A DNA stretch of 6,227 nt from an uncultured Bacteroidales bacterium (GTDB taxonomy: Bacteria; Bacteroidota; Bacteroidia; Bacteroidales; Paludibacteraceae). Positions 4,419-6,227 of the stretch are shown here, piece after piece. The stretch is taken from the NCBI GenBank assembly GCA_903873355.1, contig CAIQOG010000194.1:1-6227 (forward strand). Reading direction: 5' to 3'. The translations under genes were made by a program, and so were the position numbers. How positions within the stretch are numbered: position 1 is the first letter of the stretch; the number at the start of each line of letters is the position of its first letter. The notes under the pieces are model-generated. The model was not told where the DNA came from, did not search any database, and was given only the letters and a program-made list of their open reading frames with translations.

Positions 4419-6227
4419 TTGAATATAAAGTTAAAATACCTGATTGTTGCTTTTACGGTTTGTCAGTTGACAGTTTTCAATCTGACTGCCCGTACTAAAG
4501 TAACGCAAACTCTCGAAAATCAGATTTCCGATTCGCTTACTGTTATTGTAAATAAATATACTTTACTGGAACGTGCCACTGTAGTAGGATTCTCTGCAAA
4601 AAATGGTGCTGTGGTTGTTTCAATGGGTGAGAAATTCGGGTATATGCCTTTTCGCCCCGATAATGTCATGCGGATTTATAATGCCATTAGCACTATCTGC
4701 AAAAAAAAACATACTGTCAATTCAGTTGTTTGCCTGGTCGATGGTCGGAGAATTGAAGATTTGATTCCAAATTACTACAATCAGTCGAATATTGATACTA
4801 CCCGGCAGTTTAGTATTCCGTTGGTGCCACATCCCTTAGTTTTAAATTCATCACGCCCGTTTGATATTGAACAAGGACTTCAGAACCGTCATGTAGCGCT
4901 TTGGCAGAGTCATGGCTGGTACTATAATCAGCGAAAAATGCGATGGGAATGGCAGCGTCCACGTTATTTCCAAACAGTGGAAGATCTATATACTCAGTCC
5001 TATGTGTTGCCATTTTTGGTCCCTATGCTCGAAAAAGCCGGTGCAAACGTGTTACTTCCCCGTGAACGTGACACACAGTTGAATGAAGTGATTGTAGATA
5101 ACGATTCGAAAGATAATGTTTCACGCTACAGAGAGCAAAACGAATACAAACGTTGGGAAAAAGGCGACTTCCCTGGTTTTGCCAACACGAAGAAAACCTA
5201 CCTGTTCGGCGAAAATCCGTTTACCTTAGGTACATACCGCAAAACTACTACCAATACAAATTCAGATGAAGTTAGTCGGGTAGAATGGACGCCGAATATT
5301 CCCGAGGGCGGAAAATATGCAGTTTATGTTTCCTACAAATCGCTTGAAAACAGTACCACCGATGCGCGCTATACGGTAATTCACCGTGGAATTAAGACAG
5401 AGTTTTCGGTGAATCAAACCATGAATGGAGGTACATGGCTTTATCTTGGTCATTTTTATTTTGATAAGGGTCGGAATAATCTAAATAAAGTAGTTCTTTC
5501 AAACATTGGATCAGAAGACGATAAAATCATAACTGCTGATGCCGTAAAATTTGGCGGCGGGATGGGAAATATGGCACGAAGTCCGTATACCGGAATTATT
5601 CGCGATACTACTACACTTCACGGTACTGCTGATAGTCTCATTGCTAAACCGGTGCCTGCTAATCCACTTCAGATAATTTATACTCCAGAAATCAGTCAAC
5701 GACCACGCTATGTTGAAGGAGCACGCTATTGGCTACAATGGGCTGGTATGCCCGACAGTGTGTACAGCCGCACCAAAGGACTAAATGATTATTCCGATGA
5801 TTTTCAATCACGCGGTTTCTGGGTAAATTATCTGGTAGGTGGCTCAGCGGTTTCGCCCAACACCAAAGGAATGAATATCCCGATTGATATGGCGATGGCT
5901 ATTCACAGTGATGCCGGTGCAACGATAAGTGACTCCATTGTGGGTACGCTGGGCATTTGTACTATAAAGAATACCGCTGGAAATTACACTTTTGCCAATG
6001 GCATATCCCGTTGGGCGTCGCGTGATTTGACCGATATCATTCAGACACAGGTTGTGGCCGATTTGCGTAAAACCTTTTCTCCTGAGTGGACCCGTCGTGG
6101 AATGTGGAACAAATCCTACAGCGAATCGCGTGTGCCGGAAGTGCCCACCATATTGCTCGAACTGCTATCGCACCAGAATTTTGCCGATATGCGTTACGGT
6201 CTCGATCCACGATTCCGTTTCACGGTG
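4419..6227 (+). CDS. Secreted putative N-acetylmuramoyl-L-alanine amidase with inserted golvesin C-terminal-like domain (3' end outside window)
   Basis: An open frame of 603 codons that runs off the right edge. The start is TTG at 4419: a stop lies upstream at 4407, the first in-frame ATG is 68 codons later, and TTG alone gives a proper signal peptide (NIKLK, a hydrophobic run, possible cleavage after NLTA near residue 25). Residues about 26-150 form a domain I do not recognise. Amidase_3-like motifs follow: LWQSHG with H165, TVEDLYTQS with E188, and LEKAGANVLLPRERD ending at D218. After an intervening segment come AIHSDAG with H496 and LLELLSHQN with E581. By analogy H165, E188 and H496 would bind zinc and E581 would be catalytic, cleaving the bond between muramic acid and L-alanine of peptidoglycan. 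Between the halves, residues about 268-382 (W290, ending ADAVKFGGG) match the golvesin C-terminal-like fold, which explains the common label 'xanthan lyase'. An A9 tract lies at 4701-4709. Confidence 0.85.
   Translation, partial: MNIKLKYLIVAFTVCQLTVFNLTARTKVTQTLENQISDSLTVIVNKYTLLERATVVGFSAKNGAVVVSMGEKFGYMPFRPDNVMRIYNAISTICKKKHTVNSVVCLVDGRRIEDLIPNYYNQSNIDTTRQFSIPLVPHPLVLNSSRPFDIEQGLQNRHVALWQSHGWYYNQRKMRWEWQRPRYFQTVEDLYTQSYVLPFLVPMLEKAGANVLLPRERDTQLNEVIVDNDSKDNVSRYREQNEYKRWEKGDFPGFANTKKTYLFGENPFTLGTYRKTTTNTNSDEVSRVEWTPNIPEGGKYAVYVSYKSLENSTTDARYTVIHRGIKTEFSVNQTMNGGTWLYLGHFYFDKGRNNLNKVVLSNIGSEDDKIITADAVKFGGGMGNMARSPYTGIIRDTTTLHGTADSLIAKPVPANPLQIIYTPEISQRPRYVEGARYWLQWAGMPDSVYSRTKGLNDYSDDFQSRGFWVNYLVGGSAVSPNTKGMNIPIDMAMAIHSDAGATISDSIVGTLGICTIKNTAGNYTFANGISRWASRDLTDIIQTQVVADLRKTFSPEWTRRGMWNKSYSESRVPEVPTILLELLSHQNFADMRYGLDPRFRFTV

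Noticed and set aside
4810..5699. Three minus-strand frames (4810-5013, 5262-5453, 5511-5699)
   Set aside because: They are opposite the amidase frame, which stays open over 603 codons with conserved motifs, and show no recognisable protein.

Overview
The window looks like chromosomal DNA of a Bacteroidota species, most likely of the order Bacteroidales. Three things point there. The promoters match the Bacteroidetes type (-33 TTTG/TTG, about 19-21 bp, -7 TAnnTTTG), and TATCTTTGCA occurs in front of three transcription units. The start codons have A/T-rich leaders without a Shine-Dalgarno sequence. The proteins are the typical Bacteroidales versions of an integrase with a MKST...LFYLKKN N-terminus, a PpiD/SurA-like foldase starting MATLEKIRSKG, and a golvesin-domain amidase often mislabelled 'xanthan lyase'. 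The assignment rests on recognition and was not searched.

Left end (1-378): the first 36 residues of a tyrosine-recombinase integrase run leftwards off the window. Its roughly 190-base upstream region carries repeated GACAAATT motifs and a perfect 11-bp inverted repeat, then a rho-independent terminator for the tRNA unit. Positions 379-553 (minus strand) hold two identical tRNA-Lys(UUU) genes in tandem, with a good promoter at 572-602. The order tRNA, terminator, repeat-rich region, outward-pointing integrase is the usual layout of an integrative element lodged beside a tRNA. Its far end and cargo would lie outside the window.

Middle (759-4387): a CNNM/CBS/CorC_HlyC membrane protein, annotated from an unusual TTG start at 818, is followed by its own-promoter neighbour, a 704-aa membrane-anchored periplasmic foldase of the PpiD type, which ends at a strong terminator at 4355-4387. 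Both are cell-envelope genes and, as I recall, are neighbours in other Bacteroidales.

Right end (4389-6227): a secreted putative cell-wall amidase starts from another TTG codon just after a -7 element that abuts the terminator. It is open to the window edge. Its zinc-amidase fold appears to be split by an inserted golvesin C-terminal-like beta-sandwich domain. All protein genes to the right of the tRNAs are on the plus strand; tRNAs and integrase are on the minus strand. The window shows no CRISPR array, toxin-antitoxin pair or recognisable defence system. The most unusual features are the possible element boundary, the split amidase, and the two UUG-initiated genes with very short leaders.
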